A stretch of 64,000 nt of DNA from CAVWGP01 sp963754645 (GCA_963754645.1 CAVWGP010000004.1:496001-560000); one strand, 5' to 3'; positions 53,651-63,678 are shown, counted from the stretch's first letter. Program-made: numbers and translations. Notes: generated by a model not told the origin, from the sequence alone.

Positions 53651-54841
53651 TCAATCCAGGTTCAAGAGCAACCATTTTAAGTAGGCCGACTCGGGCAGGA
53701 ACGGGTGGACGGGATGATCCGGCCCGGCCCCACCGCTCATCACGATGCGGCCCTGGCGCTGCGCCTGGGCCAAACCGGATGCAACAGCGCCGCCGAACAG
53801 CTCGACCGTCATGTTGTGCGAGCACGAGGCGATGAACAGGAAGCCGTTGCGCCCGACCGCCGAGGCGGCGAGCCGCGCGAGTTTCTTGTAGGCCGCGGCG
53901 CCGCGTTTGATGTCTTTCTTGGTTTTCACGAAGCTGGGCGGATCGGCGATGACGAGATCGAAGCGCCGCCGTTCGGCGACCATCTTCTCCAGCGCAACGA
54001 AGACGTCGGCGCGCTCGAACGTCGCGCGATCGGCGACGCCGTTCAAGGTCGCCGCCTGTTTGGCGAGGCCGAGCGCAAGCTCCGAGCCGTCGATGCCGAG
54101 AACCTCGCGCGCGCCGGCTTTGGCGGCGATAATGGAGAATGCGCCGGTGTGGCAATAAAGATCGAGCACGCGCGCCCGGGCGGCGAGCCTGCCGACGCGG
54201 CCGCGCGCTTCGCCGAGATCGAGGAACCAGCCGGTTTTCTGCCCTTCGAGCACGTCGATCGGGAAGCGCGCGCCGCGATCCTCGATTTCGACCGGGCCGG
54301 TAACTTCGCCCTTCACCACCGCGACCTTCTCGGGCAGGCCCTCCATCGCGCGCCCGCCGCTGTTGTTGCGCAGCACGATTGTTTTCGGGCCGATCACGGC
54401 ATCGAGCCCCGCCAGGAATTGCGGCGTCAGCGCCTCGGCACCGGCGGTATTGGCTTGGACCACAGCAACAGTGCCGTAGCGGTCGCAAACAAAGCCGGGC
54501 AGCCCATCGGCTTCGGCATGGACGAGGCGATAAAGCGGTTTTTGGAAGAAACGCTCGCGCAGGTTCAGCGCCGCGCGCAACTTGCCCTCGAACCATGCGA
54601 TGTCGAGCACGGCTTCGGGATCGCGGTCGTAAATGCGCGCCGCGATCAGCGATTGCGGATTGAGGCTCGCGATGCCCAGCGGCCGCCCGTCGGCCGCATC
54701 GACACGCACCAGCGCGCCCATATCGAGCAGCCGGTTCTGATCGGAGAGATCGATCTCATTGCTGAACACCCAGGGATAGCCGGTGCGAACCCGGCGCTCC
54801 TTGTGCGGGAGGAGGCGGAGAATTGGGCGGGTGGGTGACAT
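53651..54841 (-). CDS. Class I SAM-dependent RNA methyltransferase (RlmI-like)
   Basis: A 396-residue protein from the ATG at 54841 (MSPTRPILRLL). Residues 1-80 form a PUA-like RNA-binding domain (GYPWVFSNEID), followed by an EEHEE-like middle domain and a Rossmann methyltransferase: RVLDLYCHTGAFSI with the SAM-binding loop, and the catalytic DPPSFVKTKKDIKRG, after which SCSHNM contains the cysteine of m5C methyltransferases. The family modifies 23S rRNA (RlmI, m5C1962 in E. coli). It stands alone between the Cys-rich gene and the palindromic repeat. Confidence 0.88.
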   Translation of the reverse strand: MSPTRPILRLLPHKERRVRTGYPWVFSNEIDLSDQNRLLDMGALVRVDAADGRPLGIASLNPQSLIAARIYDRDPEAVLDIAWFEGKLRAALNLRERFFQKPLYRLVHAEADGLPGFVCDRYGTVAVVQANTAGAEALTPQFLAGLDAVIGPKTIVLRNNSGGRAMEGLPEKVAVVKGEVTGPVEIEDRGARFPIDVLEGQKTGWFLDLGEARGRVGRLAARARVLDLYCHTGAFSIIAAKAGAREVLGIDGSELALGLAKQAATLNGVADRATFERADVFVALEKMVAERRRFDLVIADPPSFVKTKKDIKRGAAAYKKLARLAASAVGRNGFLFIASCSHNMTVELFGGAVASGLAQAQRQGRIVMSGGAGPDHPVHPFLPESAYLKWLLLNLD

Positions 54842-54897
54842 GGGGGCGGCATACAGCAGACACAGCGCATCCGCCACCGTCATCGTTGCGAAAAATC

Positions 54898-55060
54898 GTC
54901 ATCCCGACCGGAGCGGCGCGCAGCGGCGCGAAGCGGCGGATCGCATAGCGATCCGCGGGACCTCGCGCGGACGAGCGTGTTTGTGTCGTGCGGCGCGGCG
55001 CCAGTCGGCGCGAGGTCCCTCAACGTCCGCCGCCTTCGGCGGCGGCTCGCTCGGGATGAC
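54898..55060. repeat. Dispersed palindromic repeat, copy 3
   Basis: Begins with GTCATCCCGACCGGAGCG. The right end (CTCGGGATGAC) is partly divergent from the perfect termini of the other copies. It shares the interior GCGGATCGCATAGCGATCCGC palindrome with copy 2 and GACCTCGCGCGG with copy 1. No GIY-YIG gene and no outer CAGGAGCCGGGGA repeats accompany it, so it is a solitary element. It lies between the RlmI-like gene and the end of the hyuB-like gene. Confidence 0.8.
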
Positions 55061-55069
55061 GAGAATTTA

Positions 55070-56821
55070 TTACGATGGCCCCTCGGGCAAGCGCTGTTGT
55101 ATCGTCGCGGCTTGATCTGGGGCGCCCGATTTTTCGCCCATCGACACGCCGAATTTCTCCCGTGCCTGCGCCGGCGTGTAGTAGCCGCGCGCCACGTCGC
55201 GGGCCACGGCGGCGGGATCGCGCTGCAGCGGGTCGCCGTAGCCGCCGCCGCCGGGGGTCGAAACGGTGACGGCGTCGCCGGCGGCGATGCGGATGTCCTG
55301 GTCCTTCGAAAGATGCGGCGGAACATAGATTTTGCCGCCGCGCTCGACGCGGACCTTGTTGGTGCCGCCGTCGCCGCCGCCGAGTGCGCCTTGCGGCCCG
55401 GTGCGGCCGTGATCCATGACGAAGGAGGCGCGCGCCGCGCCGCGCCGCAAGCGCACGGTGTAGGAAACGCCGAAGCCGCCGCGCGTCTTGCCGGCGCCGC
55501 CCGAGCCTTCGTGCAGCGCGTATTGCTCGATCAGAACCGGATAGCGCTGCTCGATGATCTCGATCGGCGTGGTTTTCGAAATGCCGATGGTCGAGCAGCC
55601 GTTGGAAATCCCGTCGCCCTCGGCGAAGCCGCCATAGCCGCCGCCCGAGATCAGATACATGACGTAGCTGCGCTCGGTTTCGGGATCGTGGCCGCCGAGC
55701 GCGAAATTGCCGCTGGTGCCGGCCGGCGCCGCGAACAGCAGGTCGGGGATCGCCGGCGTCAGCGCGTTGAACACCGCCTCGGCGATGCGCTGGCTGACCT
55801 CGGCGGCGCAGCCCGAGACCGGGCGCGGATATTCGGCGTAGAGAAACGTGCCCTTGGGCTCGACGATCCTGAGCGGCGCGAAGGTGCCGGCGTTGATCGG
55901 CACGTCGGGGAAAATGTGTTTGATGGCGAGATAGATCGAGGATTTCGTCGTCGCGATCACGCTGTTCATCGGGCCCTGGCAGGGCGGCGACGAGCCGGTC
56001 ATGTCGAAGCGAAGGCCCGAGCCGCGTTTCTCGATCCGCATCGCGATCGTCAGCGGCTCGTCGACGACGCCGTCGGAATCGACGAAGGCTCGGCCGCGAT
56101 AGACGCCGTCGGGGATCGCGGCGATCTTGGCGCGCATCAGGCGCTCGGCGCCGGCCTTCAGTTCTTCGATCGCGCGCTCGACCGTGGCCCGTCCGTAGCG
56201 ATCGAGCAGGCGCGTCAGGCGCCGCTCGCCGACGGTCAAAGCCGCCGCTTGCGCCTTGATGTCGCCGATGCGCTGGTCGGCGATGCGGATGTTGGAGAGC
56301 ACGATGGCGAGGATTTCCTCGTCGAGCACGCCTCGCTTGAACAGTTTCACCGGCGGCAGGCGCAGGCCCTCCTGCTCGACTTCGGTGGCGTTGGCGGAAA
56401 AGCCGCCGGGCACGGCGCCGCCGGTGTCGGGCCAATGGCCGGTGTTGGCGAGCCAGGAAAACAGCTCGCCCTTGTAGAAGAACGGCTTGACGAAGCGCAC
56501 ATCCATGAGATGCGTGCCGCCGAGATAGGGATCGTTGACGATGTACATGTCGCCGGGCCGCAGGTTCTTGGCGCGCTTGATAACCTCTTGCGTGCCGAAC
56601 TGCATGGTGCCGACGAAAACCGGCAGGCCGAGATCGCCCTGGGCGATGAGCTCGCCGGTGGTGCGATGATAAATGCCGTCCGAGCGGTCGAGCGCTTCGG
56701 AAATCACCGGGCTGAAGGCCGCGCGCACGAAGGCGAGGTCCATCTCGTTGCACACTTGGATCAATCCGTTGTGGATGACCGCGAGGGTGACGGGATCGAG
56801 CTTGCGTCCCGATTTTTTCAT
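55070..56821 (-). CDS. hyuB: Hydantoinase B/oxoprolinase-family protein
   Basis: A 583-residue subunit. It begins DPVTLAVIHNGLIQVCNEMDLAFVRAAFSPVISEALD and contains VNDPYLGGTHLMDVRF and MTGSSPPCQGPMNS, with the glycine-rich C-terminus TPGGGGYGDPLQRD; these are hydantoinase-B/oxoprolinase beta features. With the alpha-like subunit upstream (ATGA overlap) it forms an ATP-dependent cyclic-amide hydrolase or an acetone-carboxylase-like carboxylase. It is the last gene of the importer-hydrolase operon. Confidence 0.92.
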   Translation of the reverse strand: MKKSGRKLDPVTLAVIHNGLIQVCNEMDLAFVRAAFSPVISEALDRSDGIYHRTTGELIAQGDLGLPVFVGTMQFGTQEVIKRAKNLRPGDMYIVNDPYLGGTHLMDVRFVKPFFYKGELFSWLANTGHWPDTGGAVPGGFSANATEVEQEGLRLPPVKLFKRGVLDEEILAIVLSNIRIADQRIGDIKAQAAALTVGERRLTRLLDRYGRATVERAIEELKAGAERLMRAKIAAIPDGVYRGRAFVDSDGVVDEPLTIAMRIEKRGSGLRFDMTGSSPPCQGPMNSVIATTKSSIYLAIKHIFPDVPINAGTFAPLRIVEPKGTFLYAEYPRPVSGCAAEVSQRIAEAVFNALTPAIPDLLFAAPAGTSGNFALGGHDPETERSYVMYLISGGGYGGFAEGDGISNGCSTIGISKTTPIEIIEQRYPVLIEQYALHEGSGGAGKTRGGFGVSYTVRLRRGAARASFVMDHGRTGPQGALGGGDGGTNKVRVERGGKIYVPPHLSKDQDIRIAAGDAVTVSTPGGGGYGDPLQRDPAAVARDVARGYYTPAQAREKFGVSMGEKSGAPDQAATIQQRLPEGPS

Positions 56822-58860
56822 GGCTTCGCTCCGTTCACGGCGACGATGAGGTTGCCGAGCTTGTCGGCGATGGCGCGGTCGCCCGGTTCGAGCACGATCG
56901 TCGTATCGAGCTGCTCGACGATGGCGGGCCCGGCGATCTTGGCGCCGAACGCGAAATCCGCGCGGCGATAGACCGGCGTCGCGCGCCAGCCGGCGTCGAA
57001 CCAGACGCGCCGCGTCGCGATCGGCTTGGGCTTGGCGCCGCGCTTGGCGCCGGTTTTTCCGAATGCGCCGAGCGGCACCGGCTTACGGCGGCCGATGACG
57101 GCGGTGTGGAGGTTGACCAGCACGGCGCGGATTTCGGGCAGCGAGACCTCGAAGCGGCGCCAATAGGCGGCTTCGAAATCCTTCTGCAGCTTGTCGCGCG
57201 CCACGCCCGATTTCGCCACCGGAACCGTGAGGATGTGGCTTTGTCCCTGGAATTGCATGTCGGCGAAATGGAGAACGGTCGTGCACTCGATCGGCACCTG
57301 TTCGCGCGCGATGGTCGCGCGGCCCTCGGCGAATTGCGCTTCGAAGATGCGCTTGACCTCGGCCATGTCGAGCGTCGCCAGCGGCTTGTTGATCGTGCGC
57401 ACATAGTCGTGCCGCACATCGGCGACGAGGCAGCCGAGCGCGTTGGTGAGCCCCGGCTTCGCTGGCACGAGAATTTTCGGAATGCCGAGTTCTTTCGCCA
57501 AGGCGGCGGCGTGCAGCGGGCCGGCGCCGCCGAACGGGAACAGGGCGAAATCGCGCGGATCGTGGCCGCGCGCCAGCGACACCATGCGCAGCGCGCCCGC
57601 CATCTTGTCGTTGGCGATGCGGACGACGGCGGCGGCGGCGCCTTCGGCGTCGAGGCCGAGATATCGGCCGATCGCCCGTTGGAAGATTTCCCGGATCGCT
57701 TCGAGCGAAACCGCGCCGGCGACGCCGAGCATGGATTTCGCATTGAGCCGGCCGAGCAGCAGATTGGCGTCGGTGATCGTCGGGCGCGCGCCGCCGCGGC
57801 CGTAGCAGATCGGGCCCGGCTTGGCGCCGGCGCTCTCCGGTCCGACTTGCAACAGGCCCGCCTCGTTGATGAAGGCGATCGAGCCGCCGCCGGCGCCGAT
57901 CGTGTGCACGTCGACCATCGGCACGTGGATCGGCATGGCGTATTCGAGCTCGAGCTCGGTGCTCACCGCCGGCACGCCGCCTTGGATGAGGCCGACATCG
58001 CAACTCGTCCCGCCCATGTCGCATGTGATGACATTGGGCAGACCCGCCGCTTTTGCCGTGTAGGCTGCCGCCATGACGCCCGACGCCGGGCCGGACATGA
58101 CGGTGTTGACCGCTGCCTCGCTGACGATGCCGGCCGCCATGGTTCCGCCATTGCCCTGCATGACCAGCAGATCGCGGCCGAAGCCGCGCGCTTTCAGTTC
58201 GCCCTGCAGCCGTGAAATGTAGGCGTCGATCACGGGCTGGATCGCGGCGTTCACGGCGGCGGTGACGCCGCGCTCGTATTCGCGATATTCCGAGAGGATC
58301 GCGTGGCCCATGGTGACATAGGGATTGGGCCAGAATTTCCGCGCGATCTCCGCCGCGCGCAATTCATGCGCGGGGTTGATGTAACTGTGCAGGAAATGGA
58401 TGACCAGCGATTGGCAGCCCTCGGCCGCGAGGCGGCGCACTTCGTCCTCGACGCCGCGCTCGTCGAGCGGCGTCAGCACCGCACCGGCCGCGTCCATGCG
58501 CTCGCTCACCTCGCGCCGCAGCTCGCGCGGAATGAGCGGCACGAAGCTGCCCTTGAGACCGTAGGGTTTGGGCCGGGTGCGGCGGCCGAGTTCGAGCACG
58601 TCGCGGAAACCCTTGGTCGTGATCAGCCCCGCCTTGGCGATCTTGCGTTCGAGCAGGGCGTTGGTCGTCGCCGTCGTGCCATGGATGATCGTGGCGACGT
58701 CGCTCAAGGACACGCCGGTCTCGGCCAATGCCGCGAGCACGCCGAAGGCCTGGTTTTCCACCGTCGTCGGTACTTTGGCGACGCGAATGCCGCCGCCGTT
58801 CTCGTCCATCAGGATGAGATCGGTGAATGTGCCGCCGACATCGACGCCGACCAGTTTCAT
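56818..58860 (-). CDS. hyuA: Hydantoinase A/oxoprolinase-family protein
   Basis: A 680-residue ASKHA-fold ATPase subunit. LVGVDVGGTFTDLILMDENGG is the N-terminal phosphate-binding loop, IIHGTTATTNALLERKIAKAGLITTKGFRDVLELGRR is the family signature, and VITCDMGGTSCDVGLIQ gives the second loop. It pairs with the B-subunit downstream. Because the operon also holds a LIV-type importer, a 5-oxoproline-, hydantoin- or related cyclic-amide substrate is plausible but not shown. Starts 10 bp after livF. Confidence 0.93.
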   Translation of the reverse strand: MKLVGVDVGGTFTDLILMDENGGGIRVAKVPTTVENQAFGVLAALAETGVSLSDVATIIHGTTATTNALLERKIAKAGLITTKGFRDVLELGRRTRPKPYGLKGSFVPLIPRELRREVSERMDAAGAVLTPLDERGVEDEVRRLAAEGCQSLVIHFLHSYINPAHELRAAEIARKFWPNPYVTMGHAILSEYREYERGVTAAVNAAIQPVIDAYISRLQGELKARGFGRDLLVMQGNGGTMAAGIVSEAAVNTVMSGPASGVMAAAYTAKAAGLPNVITCDMGGTSCDVGLIQGGVPAVSTELELEYAMPIHVPMVDVHTIGAGGGSIAFINEAGLLQVGPESAGAKPGPICYGRGGARPTITDANLLLGRLNAKSMLGVAGAVSLEAIREIFQRAIGRYLGLDAEGAAAAVVRIANDKMAGALRMVSLARGHDPRDFALFPFGGAGPLHAAALAKELGIPKILVPAKPGLTNALGCLVADVRHDYVRTINKPLATLDMAEVKRIFEAQFAEGRATIAREQVPIECTTVLHFADMQFQGQSHILTVPVAKSGVARDKLQKDFEAAYWRRFEVSLPEIRAVLVNLHTAVIGRRKPVPLGAFGKTGAKRGAKPKPIATRRVWFDAGWRATPVYRRADFAFGAKIAGPAIVEQLDTTIVLEPGDRAIADKLGNLIVAVNGAKP

Positions 58861-58870
58861 GCCCTGTGCC

Positions 58871-59575
58871 TCATACCGTCAGATAGGCCCGCCGCGTCGC
58901 TTCGTCCTTCATCAGGTCGGCGATCTTGCCTTCGTAGCGGATGGCGCCTTTCTCGACGATATAGGCGCGGTCGGCGACGGCGGCGGCGAAATGCAAATTC
59001 TGTTCGCACAGCAAGATCGCAATGCCCTGCTGCTTGAGTTCGCGAATCGTGTGCGCGAGCTGTTCGACGATGACGGGCGCCAGTCCCTCGGACGGCTCGT
59101 CGAGCAATATCAGGCGCGGATTGCCCATCAGCGTGCGCGCGATGGTGAGCATCTGCTGCTCGCCGCCGCTCATGCGGCCGCCGGGCCGGTGCTGCATGGC
59201 GGCGAGATTGGGGAACAGCGCGAACAGGCGCCGCGGCGTCCAGGGCTCGATGCCGTCGCGCGGCGCTTGCTGTCCGACCGACAGATTTTCCAGCACCGAA
59301 AGCTCGGTGAAGATGCGGCGCTCCTCCGGCACGTAGCCCAGGCCGCGGCGCGCGATGCGGTAGGGCGGCTCGCCGGCGATGTCGCTGCCGGCGAATTCGA
59401 TGCGGCCGCGCGCCGGCCGCACCAGGCCGATGATGGCTTTGAGCGTCGTCGATTTTCCGGCGCCGTTGCGGCCGAGCAGGACGACGACTTCGCCGGCCGC
59501 GACGGCGAGCGTCACGTCGAACAGAATATGCGCGCGGCCGTAAAAGGCATGCAGGCCCGAGACCGCGAGCATCAC
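58871..59575 (-). CDS. livF: ABC transporter ATP-binding protein, LivF family (second cassette)
   Basis: A 234-residue ATPase with Walker A GRNGAGKSTT, the LivF-type GYVPEERRIFTELSVLENL Q-loop region, C-loop MSGGEQQMLTIAR, Walker B LILLDEPSEGLAP and the LCEQNL switch region. It overlaps the livG stop by 4 bp and precedes hyuA by 10 bp. Partner of LivG in the second importer. Confidence 0.93.
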   Translation of the reverse strand: MMLAVSGLHAFYGRAHILFDVTLAVAAGEVVVLLGRNGAGKSTTLKAIIGLVRPARGRIEFAGSDIAGEPPYRIARRGLGYVPEERRIFTELSVLENLSVGQQAPRDGIEPWTPRRLFALFPNLAAMQHRPGGRMSGGEQQMLTIARTLMGNPRLILLDEPSEGLAPVIVEQLAHTIRELKQQGIAILLCEQNLHFAAAVADRAYIVEKGAIRYEGKIADLMKDEATRRAYLTV

Positions 59576-60333
59576 GCCGCCCCCGCCGGCGCCAGTCCGG
59601 CGCCGAGATAGATCGCCTGCACTTGGCGGTTGGCGCGCACCTCGTCGGGCTTGCCGTCGGCGATGATCCGGCCGCGGTCGAGCACCATGATGCGGTCGGC
59701 GTGGCCGAAAACCACGTCCATGTCGTGCTCGGTGAACAGCACGCTGATCCGTTCGCGGCGCACGATTTCAGCGGTGAGGCGCATGAGGTCGATGCGTTCC
59801 TTGGGCGCCATGCCGGCGGTGGGCTCGTCCATCAGCAGCAGCTTCGGCCGGTTGGCGAGCGCCACGGCCAGCTCGACGCGCTTCAAATCGCCATAGGCGA
59901 GCACGCCGCAAGCGCGCTCGGCCTGCGCCGCCATGCCGACGCGCTCAAGCAGGGCCGTCGCCGCCTCGACATGGCACGCGGCGGCGCGCGACCAGAGCCG
60001 CCGCGTCTCGCCCGCATGGCTGATGAGCGCCATCTGCACGTTTTCGCGCACCGTCATCGAGGCGAAGGTGGCGGTGATCTGGAAGGTGCGGCCGACGCCG
60101 AGGCGCCAGATGGCGCGCGGCGCGAGGCCGGTGAGGTCGCGGCCGAGAAACATCGCGCGGCCGGCATCGGGCCGCAACTGGCCGTTGAGCATATTGAAGC
60201 ACGTCGTCTTGCCGGCGCCGTTGGGGCCGATCAGCGCCAGCAACTCGCCGGCCGCGAGCGCGAACGAGACGCCGTCGACCGCGCGCACGCCGCCGAACGC
60301 CTTGGCCAGTCCCGTAACGTCGAGTACGTTCAC
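59572..60333 (-). CDS. livG: ABC transporter ATP-binding protein, LivG family (second cassette)
   Basis: A 253-residue ATPase. A GTG at 60333 is taken as start because it overlaps the LivHM stop (GTGA), the same coupling seen between neighbours. Walker A GPNGAGKTT, the GVGRTFQITATFASMTVRENV Q-loop, a C-loop reading LAYGDLKRVELAVAL, Walker B LLLMDEPTAGMAP and TEHDMDVVF are all present. Energises transport by the fused permease. Confidence 0.92.
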   Translation of the reverse strand: MNVLDVTGLAKAFGGVRAVDGVSFALAAGELLALIGPNGAGKTTCFNMLNGQLRPDAGRAMFLGRDLTGLAPRAIWRLGVGRTFQITATFASMTVRENVQMALISHAGETRRLWSRAAACHVEAATALLERVGMAAQAERACGVLAYGDLKRVELAVALANRPKLLLMDEPTAGMAPKERIDLMRLTAEIVRRERISVLFTEHDMDVVFGHADRIMVLDRGRIIADGKPDEVRANRQVQAIYLGAGLAPAGAA

Positions 60334-62227
60334 GGCTTGCTCCCGCCGATCAGTTCTTCGCGCGGCACCAGGCCGAGCGCGGTGCCGATCCGGTCGCGCA
60401 GGAAACCCGCGATGCCCTCGGGGAAGGCGAGGACGATGACGACGATGAGCAGGCCGAGCATGCCCTGCCAGTATTTCGCCAGTTGCGGCAGGCCGAACAG
60501 GCCCCAGAAGCCGGGGTTCTTGACGATGTCGCGCAGCCACTCGAACGCGGCGGCGCCCACGGCGGGGCCGGCCAGGGTCTGCACGCCGCCGAGCATGACC
60601 ATGTAGAGCGCGTCGAAGGAATGCGCGATGTCGAGAATGTCGGGAAACACGCTGCCCTTGGAATAGACGTAGAGCGCGCCCGACATTCCCGCGAAGGCGC
60701 CGGCCAGGGTGAAGGCGAGCACCTGATGGTTGCGCACATCGATGCCGATGGCGTCGGCGCGGCGCGGCGAGTCGCGCCCGGCGCGCATCGTGTAGCCGAA
60801 GGGCGCGAACAGGAAACGGCGCAACAGCAGCACGCCGCCGCCGCACAGGGCGAGAACGAGATAATAATAGACGAGCTTGCGATCGGCCCAGGCGCTGCGG
60901 CGCAGGCCGAGAATGCCGTTCTCGCCCTCGGTGAAATCCGATTGGAAAGCGTAGGACCACACGATCTGGGCGCAGGCCAGGGTCAGCATCGCGAAATAGA
61001 CGCCCGAGAGCCGCGCCGAGAGCCAGCCGATGGCGAGCGCGCCGATGGCGGCGACGAAGGGTGCCGCGAGCAGGCCGAATTCCATGGCACTCGCCGAATA
61101 TTTGAACAGCAGCGCGGCCCCGTAAGCGCCGAGGCCGAAATAGGCGGCATGGCCGAAGGAGTGCATGCCGCCCGGCCCGGCGATGAAATGCAGGCTGGCC
61201 GCGAACAGCGCGAGGATGAGGATGTCGATGGCGAGCACCGTCATGCTGTCGCCGGCGAGCGGCAGAAGCAGCAGGGCGATGCCGAGCGCCGCGAACAGCA
61301 GCTTGAGCGGCCGCGTCGCCGGCCGCAACGGCGCCTCGGCATGGCCGCCATGGCTCGCCGCCGCCTCGGGCTTGCCCAGCAAACCCCAGGGCCGGATCAC
61401 GAGCACGACGGCCATGACCAGGAACATCAGGACAAGCGTGATTTTCGGCAGAACCAGAATTCCGAATGCGCTCATCTCCGCCAAAATAAACGCGGCGAGA
61501 TAGGCGCCGGCGATGCTGCCCATGCCGCCAACGACGACGACGACGAAGGCCGGCGCCAGCACGATAAGATCGACTTGCAGCGTGACCAATTCCGGGCGCA
61601 GCATTTGCAGCGAGCCGCCGAGACCCGCCAGCGTGGCGCCGACGAAGAAGACCGAGGTGAACAGCAGGCGCTGATTGACGCCGAGCGCGCCGACCATCTC
61701 GCGGTCGAGCGTCGCGGCGCGCACCAGCGTTCCCCAGCGCGTCTTGCGCATCAGCAGCCACAATGCGGCGAAGACGGCGGCGCCGATGGCGATGAACACC
61801 AGATCGAAGATCGGGATCGCGCTGTCGCCGATCGCAACCGTGCCGCGCAGCGCCGGCGTGGTGCGGTCGCTGACGCCCCAGATGGCGCGCGCCGCGTCCT
61901 TACGATCATGACGACGCCGAAGGTGGCGACGAGCTGGAACAATTCCGGCGCGCGATAGATGCGGCGCAGCAGCAGCACCTCGATCGCGACGCCGATGGCG
62001 CCGACGATGAGCGCGCCGGCGACGATGGCGGCGGTGTAGCCGATGAAGCCGGTGCCGAGGTCGGTCACCACCGAATGGCCGACATAGGCGCCCAGCATGT
62101 AGAACGAGCCGTGCGCGAGATTGATGATACGAGTGACGCCGAAAATCAGCGTCAGCCCCGCCGCCACCAGAAACAGCGACGACGCGCTGGCGAGGCCGGT
62201 CAGGAACTGGACGATGTAGAAGGACAT
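60330..62227 (-). CDS. livHM: Fused LivH-LivM permease of a LIV-type ABC importer, frameshifted near 61903
   Basis: The ATG at 62227 opens a LivH module (FYIVQFLTGLASASSLFLVAAG, TRIINLAHGSFYMLGAY). Near 61903 the frame derails; the next frame continues KDAARAIWGVSD, the LivH sequence that follows. After the LivH coupling loop (VVVVGGMGSIAGAYLAA) there is no stop. A Gly/His/Ala linker leads straight into a LivM module (DILILALFAASLHFIAGPGGMHSFGHAAYFG ... QTLAGPAVGAAAFEWL). Corrected length is about 632 residues, equal to LivH plus LivM. The fusion is independent of the frameshift, which appears to be a one-base deletion. The protein provides the entire channel. Downstream ATPase genes are translationally coupled. 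Confidence 0.85.
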
Positions 62228-62287
62228 TCGGGATTGAATCCGGTCGATTGCCGCGGTGCGCGTTCTTGGCCGACACCGGCGCGTGAA

Positions 62288-62408
62288 GTCTGGACCCCGG
62301 CCCGGGGGCCGGGGTGACTGCGTTTTCTTTCGAGCAATTCAACCAAAAACAGCATTGTCACCCTGGCTTGGCCCGGCTCTGAGGCCGGGCCGAAGCCGGG
62401 GTCCAGAC
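62288..62408. repeat. Inverted repeat (TGGACCCCGGCC family), copy 2
   Basis: The left arm starts at 62288 (GTCTGGACCCCGGCCCG...GGTGAC, to 62318) and the right arm runs 62357-62408 (GTCACCCTGGCTTGG...GGGGTCCAGAC). The arms match at their ends, while the right arm has an extra internal hairpin. The motif is shared with the perfect repeat at 13771-13864. It lies within the importer operon, between the substrate-binding-protein and permease genes, a place where a stem-loop could limit read-through or stabilise the upstream binding-protein mRNA. Confidence 0.75.
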
Positions 62409-62472
62409 GGTCGGCGCGTTGGCGTTAAACCGCCGCGAACGCGCCGTCCGGATTGCGTGGCTTGCCCCGACG

Positions 62473-63678
62473 CTACTTCATCGCGTCCGCGGGGCGGAGC
62501 TTCTTGACCTCGTCGTCGCTCGGCAGATATTTCGCGCCGTCGGCGTAGCGCCAATTCTTCATCGTGGGCTTGCCGCCCTCGACGGTGGTGAGGCCGACAT
62601 AGGCGCCGAGCGTCGATTGATGGTCGATGGCGCGGAACTGGTAGGGCCCCATCGGCGACGTGAGCTGAATGCCGCGCGCCGCCTTGATCAGCGCCTCGGT
62701 GTCGGTCGAACCTGCCTTCTGGATAATGCCGGCAATGGCATACATGAAGGTGTAGCCGACGATCGAGCCGAGCCGCGGATAATCGTTGTACTTCGCGTGA
62801 TAGGCCTTGACGAAGGCGGCGTGCTCGGGCGTCGCGATCTTCGCCCAGGGATAGCCGGTGACGATCCAGCCTTCCGGCATTTCGGCGCCGATCGGATCGG
62901 CATATTCCGGCTCGCCGGTGAGCAGGCTGACGACCGTGCGGTCCTTGAACAGGCCGCGCGCCGCGCCCTCTTTCACGAACTTGGCGAGATCGCCGCCGAA
63001 GGTGACGTTGTAGATCGCGTCGGGCTTGGCGGCGAGAATGGCTTGGACTTCCGCGCCGGCATCGATGCGCCCCAGGGCCGGCCATTGCTTGACGACGAAT
63101 TCGACATCGGGCTGCGCCTTCTTGAGCAGCGCCTCGAAACTCTTCACCGCGTCCTGGCCATAGGCGTAGTTGGGCGCGATCGTGGCCCATTTCTTCGCCT
63201 TAACCTTGGCCGCTTCCTCGACCAGCATCGCGGCCTGCATATGCGTGCTGGCGCGCAGGCGGAAGGTGTAGCGATTGCCCTTTTCCCACACGACTTGGTC
63301 GGCGAGCGGCTCGGCGGCGAGGAAAAAGACTTTCTTCTGCGCCGCGAAATCCGTGACCGCGAGCCCGATATTCGACAGGAAGGTGCCGGTGATCATCACG
63401 ACTTTTTCGTTGACGACCAGTTCTTCGGCGATTTTGACGGCATCGCCCGGCTTGCCGGCGTCGTCGCGGGAAATCATCTCGATTTTCTTGCCGAGCGCGC
63501 CGCCCTTGGCGTTGATTTCGCCGAGGGCGAGTTCCCAGGCCTTTTTATAAGGCTCGGTGAAACCGGGCTGGCCGGAATAGGAATTGATCTCGCCGACCTT
63601 GATCGTGGTCTGCGCCGCGGCGGGTGCCGCCAGCGCGGCGGCGCCGGCCGCGACCAAAAGCGTTCTCCGTGTCACCAT
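62473..63678 (-). CDS. ABC transporter substrate-binding protein (LIV family, second cassette)
   Basis: A 401-residue protein behind an AGGAGGT ribosome-binding site. A Tat-like signal (VTRRTLLVAAGAAALAAPAAA) precedes TIKVGEINSYSGQPGFTEPYKKAWELALGEIN, a type I periplasmic binding-protein fold. Further features are ITGTFLSNIGLAVTDFAAQ and GWIVTGYPWAKI. It is the first gene of the importer/hydantoinase operon. Substrate inferred from operon context to be a cyclic amide or an amino-acid-like compound. Confidence 0.9.
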   Translation of the reverse strand: MVTRRTLLVAAGAAALAAPAAAQTTIKVGEINSYSGQPGFTEPYKKAWELALGEINAKGGALGKKIEMISRDDAGKPGDAVKIAEELVVNEKVVMITGTFLSNIGLAVTDFAAQKKVFFLAAEPLADQVVWEKGNRYTFRLRASTHMQAAMLVEEAAKVKAKKWATIAPNYAYGQDAVKSFEALLKKAQPDVEFVVKQWPALGRIDAGAEVQAILAAKPDAIYNVTFGGDLAKFVKEGAARGLFKDRTVVSLLTGEPEYADPIGAEMPEGWIVTGYPWAKIATPEHAAFVKAYHAKYNDYPRLGSIVGYTFMYAIAGIIQKAGSTDTEALIKAARGIQLTSPMGPYQFRAIDHQSTLGAYVGLTTVEGGKPTMKNWRYADGAKYLPSDDEVKKLRPADAMK

